Below, one piece after another: positions 35,340-46,835 of a DNA stretch of 64,000 bases (positions are counted from its first letter, which is position 1; the number at the start of each line of letters is the position of its first letter). Position numbers and translations under genes: made by a program. Below the pieces are notes generated by a model. The model saw only the letters and a list, made by a program, of their open reading frames with translations, was not told where the DNA came from and did not search any database. The stretch is from Hordeum vulgare subsp. vulgare. Its lineage: Eukaryota; Streptophyta; Magnoliopsida; Poales; Poaceae. The DNA is taken from positions 342,596,638-342,660,637 of the forward strand of contig NC_058521.1 of the NCBI RefSeq assembly GCF_904849725.1, read 5' to 3'.

Positions 35340-38300
35340 AGGTTTTCTCTAGTTCATTTTTGACATAATTAGCTAGTTTAGCTTAGTTAGGTAAAAACAT
35401 CATAAGACCTTGGTTAGCTCACAACTTAGCTAATTTAGATCTAAAATGACCTAATTAGCCCATTTAGCTCCAAAATGACATAATTAGCCCATTTAGATCC
35501 AAAAAGACATAATTAGATAATATAGCTCCAAGTAGAGGAGAAGAGGAGAAGAAATAGGAAAAATGAAAAGAAGGAAGAAGAAGAAGAAGAAGAAGAGAAG
35601 AAGAAGGAGAAGGAGGAGGAGGAGAAGAAGGAGAAGGAGGAGGACAGAAGGAGGAGGAGAAGAAGAAGAAGGAGGAGACCACCTTCTCCTTATTCTCCTC
35701 CTCCTCCTCCTCCTCCTTCTCCTTCTTCTTCTCCTTCTTCTTCATTTCGTCTTATTCTCCTCCTCCTCCTCCTCTTTGTTCTCCTCTTTCATATTCTCGT
35801 TACCTTATTTTCCCCAACAATGACATAATTAGCCCATTTAGCTCCAAAATGACATAATAAGCTCAAAATGGCATAAGAACCTTGGTTAGCTCATGAATAT
35901 TATATACTTAGCTATTTTAGCTCCAAAATGAAATAATTAGCCCATTTAGCTCCAAACAGACATAATTAGAAAATTTAGATCCAAGAATAGGAGAAGAGGA
36001 GAAGAAATAGGAAAAATGAAAAGAAGGAAGAAGAAGAAGAAGAAGAGAAGAAGGAGAGAAGGATAAGGAGGAGGAGAAGAAGGAGGAGGAGAAGAACGAG
36101 TAGGAGGAGAAGACCTTTTCCTTCTTATCCTCCTTCTCCTCCTTCTTCTCCTTCTTCTTGATATCTTCTTCTCCTCCTCCTCCTCCTCGTTCTTCTCCCC
36201 TTTCATATTCTCCTTACCTTATTTTCCCCAACAATGGCATAATTAGCCCATTTAGCTCCAAAATGACATATTTATCCCATTTAGCTCCAAAAAGACATAA
36301 TTAGAAAATTTAGCTCCAAGAATAGGAGAAGAGGAGAAGAAATAGAAAAAATTGAAAGAAGGAAGAAGAAGAAGAAGAGAAGGAGAAGAGAAGGAGAAGG
36401 AGGAGGAGGAGAAGAAGGAGGAGGAGAGGAGGAGGAGAAGAAAGAGAAGTAGGAGACGACCTTTTCCTTCTCCTCCTTCTCCTCCTCCTCCTCCTTCTCC
36501 TTCTTCTTCTCCTTCTTCTCGATTTCTTTTTCTTCTTATCCTCCTCCTCTTTCTTCTCCTCTTTCTTCTCCTCTTTCATATTCTCCTTAGCTTATTTTCC
36601 CCAACAATGACATAATTAGCCCATTTAGCTCCAAAATGACATAATTAGCCCATTTAGCTCCAAAAGACATAATTAGATAATTTAGCTCCAAGAAGAGGAG
36701 AAGAGGAGAATAAATAGGAAAAATGAAAAGAAGGAAGAAGATGAAGAGAACGAGAAGGAGGAGGAGGAGAAGAAGGATGAGGAGAGGAGGAGAAGAAGGA
36801 GATGGAGGAGAAGACCTTCTCCTTCTTCTCCTCCTTCTCCTCCTCCTTCTCCTTCTTCTTCTCCTTATTCTTGATTTATTCTTCTTCTCCTCCTCCTCTT
36901 TATTCTCCTATTTCATATTATGCTTACCTTATTTTCCCCAACAATGACATAATTAGCCTATTTAGCTCCAAAATGACATAATAAGCCCATTTAGCTCCAA
37001 AAAGACATAATTAGATAATTTAGCTCCAAGAAGAGGAGAAGAGGAGAAGCAATAGGAAAAATGAAAAGAAGGAAGAGGAAGAAGAAGAAGAATAGAAGAA
37101 GGAGAGAAGGAGAAGGAGGAGGAGGAGAAGAAGGAGGAGGATAAGAGGAGGAGAAGAAGGAGAAGGAGGAGACCTTTTCCTTCTTCTCCTCCTTCTCCTT
37201 CTTCTTCTCCTTCTTCTTGATTTCTTCTTATTCTTCTCCTCCTCCTCTTTCTTCTCCTCTTTCATATTCTCTTTACCTTATTTTCCACAACAATGTAATA
37301 ATTAGCCAATTTAGCTCCAAAGTGACATAATTAGCCCATTTAGCTCAAAAAAGACATAATTAGAAAATTTAGCTCCAAGAATAGGAGAAGAGGAGAATAA
37401 ATAGGAAAAATGAAAATAAGGAAGAAGAAGAAGATGAAGAGACGAAGAAGAGAAGGAGAAGGAGGAGGAGGAGAAGAAGGAGGAGGAGAAGAAGGTGAAG
37501 GAGGAGAAGACCTTTTCCTTCTTCTCCTCCTTCTCCTCCTTCTCCTCATCCTCCTCCTTCTCCTTCTTCTTCTCCTTCTTCTTGATTTCTTCTCGTTTTT
37601 CTCCTCCTCCTCGTTCTCCTCGTCTTTCATATTCTACTTACCTTATTTTCCCCAACAATAACATAATTAGCCCATTTAACTCCAAAATGACAAAATTAGC
37701 CCATTTATCTCCAAAAGGACATACTTATATAATTTAGCTCCAAGAAGAGGAGACGGAATAGGATAAATGAAAAGAAGGAAGAAGAAGAAGAAGAAGAGAA
37801 GGAGAAGGAGGAGGAGGAGAAGAAGGAGGAGGAGAAGAGGAGGAGAAGAAGGAGAAGGAGGAGAAGACCTTCTAATTCTTCTCCTCCTACTCCTCTTCCT
37901 CCTCGTTCTCCTTCTTCTTCTCCTTCTTCTTGATTTCTTCTTCTTCTCCTCCTCCTCCTCATCTTTCTTCTCCTCTTTCATATTCTCCTTACCTTATTTT
38001 CCACAACAATGACATAATTAGCCCATTTAGCTCCAAAATGACATAATTGGACCATTTAGCTCAAAAAAGACATAATTCGAAAATTTAGCTCCAAGAATAC
38101 GAGAAGAGGAGAAGAAATAGGAAAAATGAAAGGAAGGAAGAAGAAGAAGAATAAAATAATAAGAAGAGAAGGAGAAGCAGGAGGAGGAGAAGAAGGAGGA
38201 GGAGAAGAAGGAGAAGGAGGTGAAGACCTTTTCCTTCTTATCCTCCTTCTCCTCCTTATCCTCCTCCTCCTCCTTCTCCTTATTCTCCTTCTTCTTGATT

Positions 38301-39020
38301 TCTTCTTCTTATCCTCCTCCTCCTCTTTCTTATCCTCTTTCATATTCTCCTTACCTTATTTTCCCCAACAATAACATAAGTAGCCCATTTAGCTCCAAAA
38401 TAACATAATTAGCCCATTTAGCTCCAAAATGACATAATTAGATAATTTAGCTCCAAGAAGAGGAGAAGAAGAGAAGAAATAGGAAAAATGAAAAGAAGGA
38501 AGAAGAAGATGAAGAAGAGAAAGACAAGGAGGAAGAGAAGAAAAAGGAGGAGGAGAAGACCTTCTCCTTCTTCTCCTCCTTGTCCTCCTCCTCCTCCTCC
38601 TCCTTCTTATTCTCCTTCTCCTTGATTTCTTCTTCTTCTCCTCCTCCTCCTGTTTCTTCTCCTCTTTCATATACTCCTTATCTTATTTTCCCCAACAATG
38701 ACATAATTAGCCCATTTAGCTCCAAAATGACATAATTAGCGCATTTAGCTCCAAAAAGACATACTTAGATAATTTAGCTCCAAGAAGAGGAGAAGAGGAG
38801 AAGAAATACGAAAAAAGAAAAGAATCAAGAAGAAGAGAAGAAGAAGGAGATGGAGGAGGAGGAGAAGTAAGAAACGGAGGAGGAGAAGAAGAAGACATTC
38901 TCCTTCTTGTCCTCCTTCTCCTCCTTCTCCTCCTCCTCCTCCTTCTCCTTCTTCTCCTTCTTCTTGATTTCTTCTTCTCCTCCTCCTCCTCCTCTTTCTT
39001 CTCCTCTTTCATATTCACAT
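35340..39020. repeat. Purine/pyrimidine hairpin satellite of CACTA-2, about ten units
   Basis: A unit of roughly 325-445 bp (mostly about 355) repeats. Copies of 'tttagctccaagaa(g/t)aggaga' lie near 35523, 35968, 36309, 36678, 37020, 37368, 37729, 38085, 38447 and 38772. Each unit holds tttccccaacaatgacata, an AT-rich doublet with agcccatttagctcc, a GAAGAAGGAGGAG arm and a complementary CTCCTCCTTCTTC arm ending ctcctctttcatattc. The array matches the CACTA-1 array in order and sequence. ORFs in it (Lys/Arg/Glu-rich or Ser/Leu/Phe-rich) are not genes. Confidence 0.88.
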
Positions 39021-39880
39021 TTTTGTTGTTGTTGTTGATGAGGTCAAAACATCATATGTTGTTGTTCTTCTTCTTCTGACTTTTTTATTCACAATTTTGC
39101 AGATTGGATGTACTACATGTCTAGAAGCTGGCATTCATGGAGTGCTTTAGTTCTAGTTTTCATTTGAGTTGATGAACAATGTCGAACTATATGTATATGT
39201 ATCTATGGATGAACAGTGTAAAACTTTGTATGTTGGTTCTTTCGATATATGGGATGTGCATTCATGAACTGTATATGTATATCAAATATGTGCTATGAAC
39301 TATATATATATATGTGTGTTGTGAAAAATATATCATATATGTGCTGTCAAATATATATACGTGCAGTGAATTCAAATAAAACAATTAAAACAGGGACTAT
39401 GTGGGCTCTTTGCCATCTGCCAGTTGATGGCAAAGGCCTTTGCCATCAGGAAGTAGACGGCAAAGAGGCCAGGTGGCAGCCACCTGTGCAACCTAGGGAA
39501 TCAGCACCTAGCCCATTTAGTCATTTTGCCATCCGCTGGCTTTGGTGGCAGACGACAAAGATGCAGGAGACAGGAGGCAGGAGGCAGATGGCAGACGACA
39601 AAGGGCTTGTGAGGCACACATCAAAGGGCATGTAAGGCAGACGACAAAGGTTGCGAAAGAAGGCGGACGACAAAGCGCTCCGTTAGTCACCTAATGGAGT
39701 AGTTGCCTTCGGCTACCGTCTAAAGGTAGTTTGCCGTGAGCTTGGGCATATGGCTGACGGCAAAGTACATTGTCGTCTGCTTCCTGGAGGCAGACGACAA
39801 AGAAGGTATTGTGTCATCGAAAGCTGATGCAAAAACATTGTAGACAGGAGACAGACGACAAAGGACATTGCCGTCCGTGG
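39021..39880. repeat. Right subterminal region of CACTA-2
   Basis: 39060-39380 is AT-rich and contains the 'cagattggatgtactacatg' block and tatatgtgtgttgtg words shared with CACTA-1. From 39400 on there are copies of tttgccatctgcc and cagacgacaaag. The non-autonomous LTR element inserted at 39886, and the last 55 bp of CACTA-2 resume at 56339. Confidence 0.8.
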
Positions 39881-39885
39881 AACAC

Positions 39886-41406
39886 TGATACGTCTCCAAC
39901 GTATATATAATTTTTGATGGTTCCATGCTATTATCTTCTCAACTTTGGATGTTTTGTATGCATGAATATGTTATTTTATATCTTTTTTGGGACTAACCTA
40001 TTAACCCAGTGCCAAGTGCCAGTTTCTGGTTTTTTCCGTGTTTTTTACCTTTTTCAGAGGAGAATATTAAACGAGTCCAAACGGAATAAAACGTGCGGAA
40101 TGATTTTTTCCATAACAGAAGATACGCACGGGACTTGAGAACCAAGGCAAATGACCTCGGGGGAGGTCACAAGCCCCCTAGCCGCGGCCTGGGGGGCCCG
40201 CCTAGCAGGCTTGTGGGCCCCCCATGGCTCCTTTGCCCTACTTCTTCCGCCTATAAATTCTGTAAAAATCCAAAACCACCAGAGAGAGCCACGAAAATAC
40301 ATTTCCGCTACCGCAAGCTTCTATCTCCAAAAGATCCCATCTAGGGACTATTCTGGTGCCCTCCCGGAGGGGGGATTCGGACACGGAGGGCTTCTTCATC
40401 AACACCATTGCCTCTCCGATGATACGTGAGTAGTTCACCACAGACCTTCGGGGTCCATAGCTAGTAGCTAGATGGCTTCTTCTCTCTCTTGGATCTTCAA
40501 TACAAATTTCTCCATGATCTTCATGGAGATCTATCCGATGTAATCTTCTTTTGCTGTGTGTTTGTCGAGATCCGATGAATTGTGGATTTATGATCATATT
40601 ATCTATGAACATTATTTGAGTCTCCTCTGATCTCTTATATGCATGATTTCGTATCCTTGTAATTCTCTTTGAGTTGTGGGTTTCGTTTGGCCAACTTGAT
40701 CTATAATTCTTGCAATGGTAGAAGTGCTTGGTTTTGGGTTCATACCGTGCGGTGTCCTCACCTAGTGACAGAAGGGGTAGCGAGGCACACATCATGTTGT
40801 TGCCATCAAGGGTAAAAATATAGGGTTTATATCATATTGCATGAATCTATCCCTCTACATCATGTCATCTTGCTTAAGGCGTTACTCTGTTTGTTATGAA
40901 CTCAATACACTAGATGCATGCTGGATAGCGGTCGATGTGTGGAGTAATAGTAGTAGATGCAGAAAGTATCGGTCTACTTGTCTCGGACGTGATGCCTATA
41001 TGTATGATCATTGCCTTAGATATCATCATGACTTTGCACGATTCTATCAATTGCTCGACAGTAATTCGTTCACCCACCGTAATACTTGCTATCATGAGAG
41101 AAGCCTCTAGTGAACACTATGGCCCCCTGGTCTACTTCAGATCATATTTTTAGATCTACAATGTTTCTTTGTTGCACTTTCTACCTTCAGATCTCACCTT
41201 GCAAATAATCGTGAAGGGCTTGACAACCCCTTTATTGCGTTGGGTGCAAGTTTGTTTGTTTTTGCGCAGGTAGATTGGTGCCTCATCTTGATACTCCTAC
41301 TGGATTGATACCTTTGTTCTCAAACTGAGGGAAATACTTATTGCTACTGTGCTGCATCACCCTTTCCTCTTCAAGGGAAAAACCAACACAAGCTCAAGAG
41401 GTAGCA
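39886..41406 (+). repeat. 5' LTR of the LARD-like element
   Basis: Partner of 54817-56338. TATA box TATAAATT at 40252-40259 after a GC-rich stretch; transcripts would begin near 40285. Confidence 0.92.
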
Positions 41407-41417
41407 AGAAGAATTTC

Positions 41418-41435
41418 TGGCGCCGTTGTCGAGGA
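41418..41435 (+). promoter_or_regulatory. Primer-binding site, tRNA-Asp type
   Basis: TGGCGCCGTTGTCGAGGA, 11 bases after the LTR, matches the complement of the plant tRNA-Asp 3' end (TGGCGCCGTTGCCGGGGA) except at two positions. A degenerate second copy, TGGTGCCCCTTGCCAGGGA, lies about 60 bp further on (41477-41495). Confidence 0.75.
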
Positions 41436-41713
41436 GGATCTAGTCAAGAATAGTCTCCTGTCAACGCGCCAATTTCTGGTGCCCCTTGCCAGGGAGTATT
41501 CCAAGTGAAGCTTATCCAAGTAACTATCGCAAACTCATCTCTTGCATTTACATTATTTTCCTTTGCCTCTCATTTTCCTCTCCCCCACTTCTGAAAAAAC
41601 AAAATTCACGAAAAATATTTGCCTTTTTCGTTCGCCTTTTTGTTGCTATGTTTTCTTGTGTTGCCATGTGCCTTCTATTGGCTTGCATATTCGCTTGCTA
41701 AAAATCTATTTAT

Positions 41714-42505
41714 ATGGATCCTCATCCACTTGCTAATCTTTTCAAGAGATCCAATTATGTTGAACCAATTGCTAGTGAGTTTTGTGCACTAGATTATCTC
41801 TATGGATTTTTGCTTGAGATGCGTGAATATGAAAATTGTGATGAAGAAGTTTATGAAGTGATTAACGAGGGCTCGTTGAATGAAAAGCATGATTGCAATG
41901 GTTTCACTATAAATCGTATTAATGTGATTCATGCTAAAAATATGCAAAACCATAAGCTTGGGGATGCTAGTTTTGCTATGTCCACTACTTGTTGCAATGA
42001 TCATGATTGGGGTGATGACTTTTATTATGATCTTGAAAATTTGTTTAAGCCTCATGATGAATATGATATTGATAATAATGTTTGCAATAAGATTGAAAGT
42101 GGGTTTGGAGAAGTCATGACTTTAGTTGATGATAATCCCACTATTTTTAAAGAGCGTTAACTTTGCATGCATGTGGATCATGAAAAGAATATCCTATGTG
42201 ATAGTTATATTGTTAAATTTGAATATGATCCCACATGTAATTACTATGAGAGAGGAAAATATGGTCGTAGAAATTTTCATATCACTAAATCACCTCTCGT
42301 TATGTTGAGATTGCTATTGTCTCTTTCTTCTTCCTTGCATATGCTAACTATTGGTTGCCTTGACAATTTGTTTTCCTATAAAATTCCTATGCATAGGAAG
42401 TATGTTAGACTTAGATGTGATTTTCACATGCTTTCTAATGCCCTCGTTGTGCTTTCAATTCTTTTCTTTTGTGTGAGCATCATTGAATTATCAATGCCTA
42501 GCTAA
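41714..42505 (+). pseudogene. Unknown ORF of the LARD-like element, one in-frame stop
   Basis: ATG 41714 opens 148 codons (MDPHPLANLFKRSNYVEP, acidic, Cys/His/Asn-rich) to TAA 42158-42160. The same frame continues from 42161 to 42505 with DSYIVKFEYDPTCNYYERG and a strongly hydrophobic C-terminus (LRLLLSLSSSLHMLTI, LVVLSILFFCVSII). Read together it is a protein of about 263 residues with one or two membrane-like segments. No gag, protease or other domain is recognised. From memory, similar proteins are scattered in wheat annotations. The single stop suggests recent loss. Confidence 0.5.
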
Positions 42506-44704
42506 AATTCTTTAAAGAAAAGCGCTTGTTGGGAGGCAACCCAATGAATTTATTTTTTCTTTTTACTTTCTGTTTTTTGTGTTCCTTTTTGTGTTTGTGC
42601 CAACTAAAACCTTTATGATTAGTTTTGGTGATGGTTGTTTGATCATGCTGAAAAAGACAGAAACTTTGTGCTCACGAAAATATTTTTAGTTCCTATCCAG
42701 AAAGAGCTTTTGAGTTGATTATTTTTGCTGCTGATTGATATGAAAATTACCCTAATTGTCAAAAGTTTTCAGATTTTTTGGGATAACAGAAGTATACGAA
42801 GTATACAGATTGCTACAGACTGGTCTGTTTTTGATAGATACTGTTTTTGTTGTGTTGATTGCTTATTTTGATGAAACTATGTATAGTATCGAGGGGTACT
42901 AGTCATGGAAAAGTGAGAATACAGTAATGTAAGATCAATATAAATAGAAATACAGTTTACCACAGTACCTAAAGGGTTGGTGGTTTGTTTTCTTATGCTA
43001 ATGATATCACGAGTTTATGTTTAAGTTTTGTGTTGTCAAGTTTTCAAGTTTTGGGTGATGTTCTCATGGAAAGAGCTTAAGCTTGGGGATGCCATGGGAA
43101 GGCATCCCCTCTTTCATCTTCAATCCATCGGTAACTTTATTTGGAGCTATATTCTTATTCACCACATGATATGTGTTTTGCTTGGAGCGTCGGGTATTAT
43201 AGGAGTCTTCTCTTTTTGTTTTGTCGCAATCATCCTTGCTTAACACCTTTTTGAGAGAGACATGCACTCATCGTGAATTTGCTAGAATACTCATTGAGCT
43301 TCACTTATATCTTTTGAGTTAGGCAATTTAGCTTGTGTGTGCTTCACTTATATCTTTTCAGCTAGATAACTTTGCTCTAGTGCTTCACTTAGATCTTTTT
43401 AGAGCACGGCGGTGTCATATTTTGAAGAAATAAAAACTCTCTATCTTCACTTATATATTTTTGAGAGTGCTCTCTCTAAGTAACTTAGTAATTGGCGTGT
43501 GTTATGAAAGTAGTCCTAAAGATGATAGGCATCCAAAGAGGATATAATAAAAACTTCCATATTCAAGTACATTGATTAGTAAGAGAAGTTTGATTCCTCA
43601 CAATTAGTTTTGAGATTTGGATATGGTAATATTAGAGTTATGTTTGTACGGTGTTGTGAATCTAGAAATACTTGTGTTGAAGTTAGTGATTCCCGTAGCA
43701 TGCACGTATGGTGAATCGCTATGTTAGGAAGTCGGAGCATAATTGATTTATTGATAGTCATCCTTTGTGTGGCGGTCGGGATCGCGCGATGGTTAATACC
43801 TACCAACCCTTCCCCTAGGAGTATGTGTTTAACACTTTGTTTCGATTACTAATAAAACTTTCGCAATAAGTATATGAGTTCTTCATGACTAATGTGAGTC
43901 CATGGTATAGATGCACTTTCACCTTCCACCATTGCTAGCCTCCCTAGTGCCATGCAACTTTCGCCGGTGCACAAACCCACCATATACCTTTCTCAAAACA
44001 GCCACCATACCTACCTATTATGGCATTTTCATAGCCATTCCGAGATATATTGCCATGAAACTCCCACCGTTCCGTGTCATGACTTGTGCCGTCACTTTCA
44101 TATTGCCATTGCATGATCGTAAGATAGCTAGCGAGATGTTTCAACGTCAGACCCTAAGCTAGATCGTTGCACATCCCGGTACACTGCCGAAGGCATTTCC
44201 TATAGAGTCATCATTATTCTAAGTATTGAGTTGTGAGTAAATAAAAGTGTAATGATCATCATTATTAGAGCATTGTCCCATGTGAGGAAATAAAAAAAAA
44301 AGAATCCAAAGATGCCCACCAAAAAAAGTGATGAAAAGAGGCCAAAGAGCCCCCCAAAAAAGAGAGAAAGAGAAACAGAGAGAAGGGACAATGCTACTAG
44401 CTTTGTCCACACTTGTGCTTCAAAATAGCACCATGTTCTTCATGATAGAGAGTCTCTTGTTTTGACACTTCCATATACTAGTGGGAATCTTCATTATATA
44501 ACTTGGCTTGTATATTCCAATGATGGGCTTCCTCAAAATTGCCCTAGGTCTTTGTGAGCAAGCAAGTTGGGTGCACACCCGCTAGTTCTCCTTTTGAGCT
44601 GTCACACACTTATAGCTCTAAGTGCATCCATTGCATGGTAATCCCTACTCATTCACATTGATATCTATTGATGGGAATCTCCATAGCCCGTTGATACGCA
44701 GAGT
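42506..44704 (+). other. Non-coding internal region of the LARD-like element
   Basis: No gene seen. Notable pieces: cttgttgggaggcaaccca just after the ORF (42527-42545), cttaagcttggggatgccatgg near 43075-43096 (a similar aagcttgggatgc text recurs in the 3' purine tract), and a purine-rich block of about 120 bp at 44280-44400. The interval is interrupted at 44705 by CACTA-3 and resumes at 54358. Confidence 0.6.
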
Positions 44705-44990
44705 CACTACTAGAAAAAGGGCTATTAGTGGCGCACCTGCTTTGTCTATTAATGGCGCACTATAGGTGCGACATTATTATCACGCCACTACTAATAAATA
44801 GAAATGGCGCACCCCTGGTGCGCCATTATTATCACATAACAGTAGCGCACCACCTGATGCGCCATTACTATCCCAAACACTAATGGCGCACCACCTGGTG
44901 CGCCATTACTATCCCAAATACTAATGGCGCACCACCTGGTGCGCCAGTAGAGTGCAACTTGGTGCGCACTACTATGAATATTAGGATTTT
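44705..44990. repeat. Subterminal repeats, left end of CACTA-3
   Basis: At least five copies of taatggcgcaccacctggtg-like palindromic words, spaced by about 40 bp. Each copy is nearly self-complementary (ggcgcacc...ggtgcgcc). Confidence 0.88.
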
Positions 44991-45193
44991 TTTCTTTTCT
45001 GATATTTATACAGGTTACAAAATACATTATAGCACAAAATATAAACAACAGATTTATCGAATACAATAGAATATTAGTCTCCGAATACAATTCATCATAT
45101 TAGTCTCCGAATTCAAAATAACGAACAAAGTTAAAACATTAAAAGTCTCAAGACCGCGAGTAGTGAGTTTGTCTTCACATTACAGGAGGATAT

Positions 45194-45442
45194 CTAAACT
45201 ACCGTCACATAGAAGAGGGTTGCGGTCACGATGAGCATCATCGCAATGAAACTAATCTTCATCCGGTTCCTCCTCCACTCCCTCTCTCCCGCTAGATGGT
45301 GCGCGTATCTAGCTTCCGCCTCCGCCCTAGTGGTGTACCCTTTGTAACGGTTACCGCTGAAACGGTGAACCTGTCTCCGACACTCCTCCCAGTCGTCGTA
45401 CACTCTAGGAACCGCACCCTTGTACACGACATACGACGGCAT
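45194..45442 (-). CDS. RNase H1 N-terminal-type hybrid-binding domain protein with C-terminal membrane segment
   Basis: An 82-residue ORF. Residues 3-46 match the RNase H1 N-terminal / caulimovirus viroplasmin-like fold (PF01693 type): YVVYKG, VYDDWEECRRQVHRFSGN, YKGYTTRAEAEARY. The Trp, Cys, Gln-Val, Phe-Ser-Gly and Tyr-Lys positions that contact RNA-DNA hybrids are kept. Residues 62-82 (ISFIAMMLIVTATLFYVTVV) form one hydrophobic segment at the very C-terminus, as in tail-anchored proteins. No RNase H catalytic domain follows. It lies downstream of the Ulp1-like exon in the same orientation, and a possible acceptor, gtgcatag, precedes the ATG, so it may be spliced to that transcript or separate. 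The reading frame is intact. Function in transposition unknown. Confidence 0.75.
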   Translation of the reverse strand: MPSYVVYKGAVPRVYDDWEECRRQVHRFSGNRYKGYTTRAEAEARYAHHLAGEREWRRNRMKISFIAMMLIVTATLFYVTVV

Positions 45443-45668
45443 CTCTATGCACTAGACGTAGAAAACGTTGTTAGCAATTCACAGATAATATATACGCAAT
45501 ATATAAGTATGCAGCAAAAGGATCGGAAGAGAAAAGCAACACATTAATAGCACGATTCATGGTCCTACTAATAAATAGCATCGACTACACATATAAGTTG
45601 AATGACTGTCCAAACTAAATAAACATACAAGTTCATTAAAGTTTAATTACAACATAGCATCAGTACTT

Positions 45669-46772
45669 TCAACTCGACTCAGGGACCGAAGCGTGGATGA
45701 AGCCGCCGTCTTTCGTGATGGTCATGAATGTGGGGTCGTTGTTAGCCTGCATTTGTAGCGTTGTGTCAATTTCACTGTTGGACGGTTGACAGTTTAGGTA
45801 GAACTGCCCCGATCTAGCAAGGACGTCTTGATAGATGATATCCGCCAACTCCGAGTGGATGAGAAAGAATTCTTGTCTGATGTCCTTGTCCTGGATTGCC
45901 GACAAGCGTGCGGCCCATTCTTTGAGATCATTTGGTAGCATACGGTGATGCTGGTCCCGTACGATCGCCCGCATGTAATGGAGGGCATAGTAGGCATCCT
46001 TCTGACTGCCAGGCGGCTGCTTGACGCAGGGGAACGTCGTTACGTGGGTGAACTCGTGCTTGCCATACCTAGGAATTGGGCTCCTAAAGGTGCCACCAGA
46101 TTTGGCGTAGTCGGGGAGGCCATCATCAAGAACATTCTTGATATTTGTGTAGTCTTTCTTTGACTGACGGTCCGAGTCGAAATACGTAGCCATGGAACAT
46201 TTCAGGCTGAAGCGGATGAGTGTGCAATGTGTGTCACTACAGAAAACACGGAATGTTACAGAAAAAGAACGATCTAAATATAAGAAATCATATGTTACGG
46301 GGCGATGAGCGGATGACTTACTCAAACAAGTAAGGCACGAGGAAGTTATCCTTATCTGCGTTCGCCAGAATGACGCCTTCGAGGTATGAACTCACGAATT
46401 GTCGTCCCCAGCGCCGTCCAAGAGCTTGGCACGCATGTAGAAGGGGTCGACTATCACGATGTCCGGGGTCTTGTCTCTAATGATCCGCATCTCCATACTG
46501 AGCGAAAATAGCCGAATGAAGGTGTAGTGAAGCGGATAAAGGTTAAGCATAGCGAAGATGTCATCAAACCGCAGGACGATCATACGTCCGATGGTGCTAT
46601 CGACGGATCCCTTGCCCTCTGGCACCTTGGCCACGAAAACCGGGTATGTCACATCATCCTCAGAGAGTCGCCGCTTCTCCATATAAAGAACATCGTCATG
46701 CAGATTCCGCATAGCACTGGTTGCAGCATTGAGCAGATTAGTCAGTAGCATCGGCCTACCCGCCACATGCAC
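45669..46772 (-). pseudogene. Ulp1-like (C48 cysteine protease fold) C-terminal part of the CACTA-3 second protein
   Basis: Exons 46772-46322 (MHVAGRPMLLTNLLNAATSA, VIVDPFYM, then after a frame change at about 46395 ILANADKDNFLVPYLF) and 46236-45669. An 85-bp intron separates them (donor GTAAGT at 46321, acceptor CTGTAG ending 46237). The splice joins the Ulp1-like core. The His (DTHCTLIRF) and Asp (ATYFDSDR) of the C48 triad and the Gln of CVKQPPG are present, but the usual Asn-Asp-Cys-Gly is KDAYY, so the nucleophile Cys is Ala. Such domains are common in plant CACTA and MULE proteins. This copy should not be proteolytic. Confidence 0.65.
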
Positions 46773-46835
46773 CCTCCTCTCAATATCCTCCGATATTGGT
46801 GGCCTGTCCTGAGCAAGGATCGTACTCAGTGCCAG

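Noticed and set aside
35464..39018. Many Lys/Arg/Glu-rich or Ser/Leu/Phe-rich ORFs with similar starts (MKEEKKEEEE)
   Set aside because: They recur once per satellite unit and come from the purine/pyrimidine arms, not from genes.
44200..44412. Hydrophobic minus-strand ORFs near 44200-44412
   Set aside because: Complement of a purine-rich non-coding tract of the LARD-like element.
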